Translations under genes and position numbers: made by a program
The notes under the pieces: model-generated
What the model saw: only the letters and a program-made list of their open reading frames with translations
Told to the model about the DNA's origin: nothing
Database searches by the model: none
Part shown: piece after piece, positions 24,027 to 25,629 of the stretch
Numbering within the stretch: position 1 is the first letter of the stretch
How the letters are laid out: the number at the start of each line of letters is the position of its first letter
Origin: an uncultured Ruminococcus sp.
GTDB lineage: Bacteria > Bacillota > Clostridia > Oscillospirales > Ruminococcaceae
DNA: 25,629 nt
Direction: 5' to 3'
Assembly: GCA_900551505.1 (NCBI GenBank)
Contig: URWK01000004.1
Coordinates: 1 to 25,629 of the forward strand

Positions 24027-24061
24027 CCGATTTCTCGGTTAAAGCGGTTTTCATCGCTTTA
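24027..24061 (-). other. Double hairpin after peptide ORF 4
   Basis: AAAGCG/CGCTTT stem (24039-24061), then CCGA-GAAA-TCGG (24027-24038), one base pair shorter than its relatives but with the same tetraloop. Confidence 0.65.
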
Positions 24062-24063
24062 TT

Positions 24064-24135
24064 TTAAATTTCGCCCGGTCCGTTCCTCTTGAACTCAGGA
24101 CTTTTATAAACCATATGTAAAGCATTCATTTTCAC
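24064..24135 (-). CDS. Small peptide 4 of the PG(E/D)I family (23 aa, GTG start)
   Basis: From GTG 24133-24135 the product starts MKMNALHMVY, then KSPEFKRN, and ends GPGEI. An ATG at 24127-24129 would give exactly 21 residues, but the SD-like AGAAGGG (24148-24154) then lies too far away. The C-terminal codons are identical to those of peptide 2, whereas the middle has diverged and has lost the Trp. It is the first of the four in transcription order. It could have changed function, or mark the active precursor with a different core. Confidence 0.55.
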   Translation of the reverse strand: MKMNALHMVYKSPEFKRNGPGEI

Positions 24136-24185
24136 TATGCCCACACACCCTTCTACGATAAAATTATGGGTGAAGATTATATAGT

Positions 24186-24208
24186 TTACTGCATGGGTAC
24201 CACCTTTT
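24186..24208 (-). other. Block C copy 3: strong SD followed by ATG-CAG-TAA
   Basis: Minus-strand AAAAGGTG (24201-24208), GTACCC and ATG CAG TAA (24186-24194). The middle codon differs from the other copies (CAG for TAC), while ATG, TAA and the SD are kept. Confidence 0.4.
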
Positions 24209-24212
24209 CTAT

Positions 24213-24790
24213 GTTTTTTATAATATCGTACGGGATTTTATTTCCCGAAACATTCAGTTCTGACCGCCTGTAAAAAGCCTTTATATATAAAGACCCTCAG
24301 GTCGTTAATCCGGATTTACTCTCAAATCCCAAAAAGCAGACCTTAATTAATTTTTCAGTTGTTATCAATCAAGCCCCGCCGTTTCGGTCATAAATCACTA
24401 TAATTGTATTCAAAAATATAAGGTACATCTGCTATAACACCGAAGCAGAATTTAAAACCTCTATTTCAGTATCCTTATGACTTTGACTGACACGAGCCGT
24501 GAAAGATAACTGCTTGATACTGTGGTTCAATAGTTCCCATCGGACTCGCCTCTTTCCTGATTTTAAATTTCTTCTGCCGTCCTTTAAACAATTCATTTAC
24601 CGGTAAACACCTTAGTAATAGAACCGTATAGGAAAAATCCCTAACAAAAGATTCATCATAGGAAGTACTTATCCAGTCCGCCAACAGTTTACAAATTCTT
24701 CAGTAACTTATTGATATTACTACGGCTCTGACTAACTGCCCGAACCTCAAGTTGTTGTTCTTACTGGCTTTCTGTCTTTTCCTTTTCCTT
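24213..24790 (-). other. Leader of the small-peptide operon, about 580 nt
   Basis: The stretch between the promoter and the first repeat unit holds no ordinary gene. Three further short minus-strand frames occur: 24475-24540, listed separately; 24369-24428, which starts MYLIFLNTII and ends RNGGA without a good SD but with GGTGTTA before ATG TAC as in block C; and 24612-24659, 15 residues rich in Leu, Ile, Phe and Tyr without an SD. Structural elements are the perfect 12-bp palindrome TTTACCGGTAAA (24596-24607), a GGATTT/AAATCC hairpin near 24312-24331 and a CGGGA/TCCCG hairpin near 24234-24250. I recognise no known riboswitch. Confidence 0.5.
24475..24540 (-). CDS. Candidate 21-aa cysteine-containing leader peptide
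   Basis: Starts MGTIEPQYQAV, then IFHGSC, and ends QSKS. SD-like AAAGAGG lies about eight bases before the ATG (24538-24540), resembling the SD context of the four sister ORFs. It has the same 21-codon length but no shared sequence with them, and one Cys at position 17. The frame is open upstream to 24684, but the extension has no SD or homology. It may be a regulatory leader peptide, an immunity or partner peptide, or chance. Confidence 0.4.
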   Translation of the reverse strand: MGTIEPQYQAVIFHGSCQSKS

Positions 24791-24796
24791 GAGTAT

Positions 24797-24825
24797 ATAA
24801 TATCACAACCCTTGTGAAATGTCAA
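24797..24825 (-). promoter_or_regulatory. Strong sigma-A promoter of the small-peptide operon
   Basis: TTGACA (24820-24825), a 17-bp spacer and TATTAT (24797-24802) on the minus strand. The spacer begins TTTCACA, as in the two plus-strand promoters nearby. Start of RNA about 24790; with the terminator at 23405 the transcript would be about 1.39 kb. Confidence 0.8.
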
Positions 24826-24884
24826 TAGTTTTTTTGAGGTTTTTTAAAAATAAATTGTTTAATATGTTTTTTACCGCACTTGTA

Positions 24885-24913
24885 TTGACTTTCACATTCA
24901 ATTGTACTATAAT
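24885..24913 (+). promoter_or_regulatory. Sigma-A promoter of the DUF1292 gene
   Basis: TTGACT (24885-24890), a 17-bp spacer beginning TTCACA and TATAAT (24908-24913). It gives a leader of about 60 nt before ATG 24981, and is divergent from the peptide-operon promoter, 59 bp away. Confidence 0.8.
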
Positions 24914-24980
24914 AAAAATGTTGAGTGTCGTCAACGGCACTATTTTTTATACAGCCCATCAAGGCAGAACGGAGAGATTT

Positions 24981-25322
24981 ATGTCAGAAGAATTAAAAAA
25001 TGACCTTACCCCCGACCTTTATACACTCGTTGATGAGGACGGCAAAGAACAGACCTTTGAAATGCTTGATGCAATCGAACACGATGAACAGACATATTTT
25101 GCACTTATCCCTTACAATCCTGACCCGAATGCACTTCTTGAAGATGACGGCGAATTTGTCATCCTGAAAACCGAATGTGTTGACGGCGAAGATATGCTTG
25201 TTTCAATTGACGATGACGAAGAATTCCTTGAAATCTCCGAAATCTTCATGAAAAGACTCGAAGCAATGTTTGAAGAAGACGATGATGATGAATGCGACTG
25301 TGGTTGCGGTCATTGCCATTAA
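24981..25322 (+). CDS. DUF1292 (YrzB-like) family protein with Cys/His-rich tail
   Basis: 113-residue acidic protein of a conserved Firmicutes family of unknown function, usually encoded near alaS, ruvX and related housekeeping genes. The core (about 12-92) has LYTLVDEDGKEQTFEMLDAIEHDEQTYFA in two runs, ALIPYNPD, GEFVILK and FLEISEIFMKRLEAMFEE. The tail after an Asp/Glu run is ECDCGCGHCH, with four Cys and two His in ten residues, a likely metal-binding end. An in-frame open stretch reaches back to 24819, but it contains the promoter. ATG 24981 has the SD GGAGAG and begins MSEELKNDLTPD. Confidence 0.88.
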   Translation: MSEELKNDLTPDLYTLVDEDGKEQTFEMLDAIEHDEQTYFALIPYNPDPNALLEDDGEFVILKTECVDGEDMLVSIDDDEEFLEISEIFMKRLEAMFEEDDDDECDCGCGHCH

Positions 25323-25367
25323 TCTGTTTTTTCTTGAAAAAGCCACTTATAAAGACTAAAAATACTA

Positions 25368-25396
25368 TTGACTTTTCACATATGCAATGCTATAAT
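25368..25396 (+). promoter_or_regulatory. Strong sigma-A promoter of the terminal non-coding RNA
   Basis: TTGACT (25368-25373), a 17-bp spacer beginning TTTCACA and TATAAT (25391-25396). Transcription would start near 25403, with no ORF or SD following for more than 200 nt. Confidence 0.8.
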
Positions 25397-25402
25397 TAAA
25401 GT

Positions 25403-25629
25403 CAAGAAAAAATTACTGCCTTATTCGAGCCAGTGTGGTTTTTATAATCCAACACCTTTTAAAAGGGAATTCGGCTCTGATTTGGGATTGCAGACCTCCC
25501 ACCTATTTTAATGTACCTCCTAAGGGCGTATCATAGATATTTATAAAGCTTGGGTTTATGGATAATTGAATAGAAATGCTTGTTGTATTATGTAGGTGGA
25601 CGAAGGGAGCGTGAAAAAATCAGGAGAAT
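25403..25629 (+). ncRNA. Structured non-coding RNA, candidate 6S RNA (runs to window end)
   Basis: More than 220 nt after a near-consensus promoter with no credible ORF. Pairing is extensive: GAGCC (about 25427) with GGCTC (about 25472) encloses a GTGTGG/TCCAACAC helix and CCTTTTAAAAGG. Downstream CCACCTA (about 25499) pairs with TAGGTGG (about 25593) around a long loop. Size, promoter strength and position beside a DUF1292 gene (in Bacillus the 6S-1 gene lies in the same general neighbourhood as yrzB) suggest 6S RNA, which binds sigma-A RNA polymerase. A raiA-type RNA or an mRNA leader are alternatives; the last bases, AGGAG, could be an SD. Family identity is inference. Confidence 0.45.

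Larger units (their letters stand above)
23440..24212 (-). repeat. Four-unit degenerate tandem repeat carrying the small-peptide ORFs
   Basis: Four units with ORF stop codons at 23482, 23697, 23907 and 24064, giving periods of 215, 210 and 157 bp. In transcription order (leftward) a full unit comprises block C (SD plus ATG-NNN-TAA), a variable spacer of about 50 bases, an SD, a 21-codon ORF and two hairpins. The 157-bp spacing reflects loss of block C between the 24064 and 23907 ORFs. Conservation is concentrated in the SD, both ends of the ORF and the hairpins; spacers vary. It is not a CRISPR array and has no transposase or terminal inverted repeats. Confidence 0.85.

Noticed and set aside
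23836..24208. T-box riboswitch (AGGTGGTACC resembles the T-box core)
   Set aside because: No stem I with specifier loop, no antiterminator partner and no T-run. The motif recurs three times between small ORFs and is not found upstream of an aminoacyl-tRNA or amino-acid gene.
23440..24212. CRISPR array
   Set aside because: Units are 157-215 bp and unequal, conservation follows codons and hairpins, there are no uniform short repeats with unique spacers, and no cas genes lie nearby.
24475..24684. 69-residue minus-strand ORF in the peptide leader
   Set aside because: The first 48 codons have no SD and no recognisable composition; only the last 21 codons follow an SD-like site, so only that part is listed.
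23440..24790. Mobile element or insertion sequence
   Set aside because: No transposase, integrase, terminal inverted repeats or target duplication were seen; the tandem units look like local duplication.
24819..24980. 54-residue N-terminal extension of the DUF1292 protein
   Set aside because: It would be translated across the gene's own promoter (24885-24913); the ATG at 24981 has the SD and matches the expected family start.

Overview
The window looks like chromosome of a low-GC anaerobic Firmicute of the Clostridia, most likely Ruminococcaceae/Ruminococcus-like. The reasons are inferential: the dgt-dnaG-rpoD order, tandem DegV proteins, a CotH-kinase lipoprotein, a BspA-type leucine-rich-repeat lipoprotein, a solitary glgB, A+T-rich intergenic DNA, and strong Shine-Dalgarno (SD) sequences and sigma-A promoters with 17-bp spacers.

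Layout. Positions 1-9412 are read leftward. They hold pdxK-like kinase, trmL, degV, an orphan HicB-type protein and degV; then the lower-glycolysis operon pgk-tpiA-gpmI; then an LRR lipoprotein coupled to nfo. Positions 9549-13228 hold a rightward lipid kinase, a leftward NADAR protein and rightward glgB, separated by hairpin terminators. Positions 13279-17595 hold a leftward CotH lipoprotein, divergent from a two-component system whose response regulator carries one in-frame nonsense codon. Both promoters of that divergent pair share 11-bp-spaced TTTAAG repeats at the same distance from the -10 box, so CotH and the two-component operon are probably one regulon. Positions 17780-23403 are rightward housekeeping genes: rpmE, yigZ, dgt, dnaG, rpoD and an Rrf2-type regulator. 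RpoD has two tandem region-1.1-like domains.

The most interesting part is the roughly 1.4 kb between the Rrf2 gene and a DUF1292 gene (23405-24825), which looks non-coding at ordinary ORF lengths. On the minus strand it has a near-consensus promoter, a leader of about 600 nt, four tandemly arranged 21-23-residue ORFs each with its own SD, and a bidirectional terminator. The peptides share a C-terminus of the form (N/K)(G/A)PG(E/D)I and, in three of them, a fixed Tyr-4 and Trp-13. Each ORF is followed by two small hairpins whose stems covary between copies in a way that fits only the minus-strand RNA. Three copies of a further block hold a strong SD followed by ATG-NNN-TAA. I know no described family with these features. 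It may be a multi-copy peptide (signal or modified-peptide precursor) operon.

Beyond it lie a DUF1292 gene with a Cys/His-rich tail and, after a third near-consensus promoter, a structured non-coding RNA that runs to the window end and may be 6S RNA. The window opens with a 45-nt, nearly pure C run that resembles a contig-end artefact.
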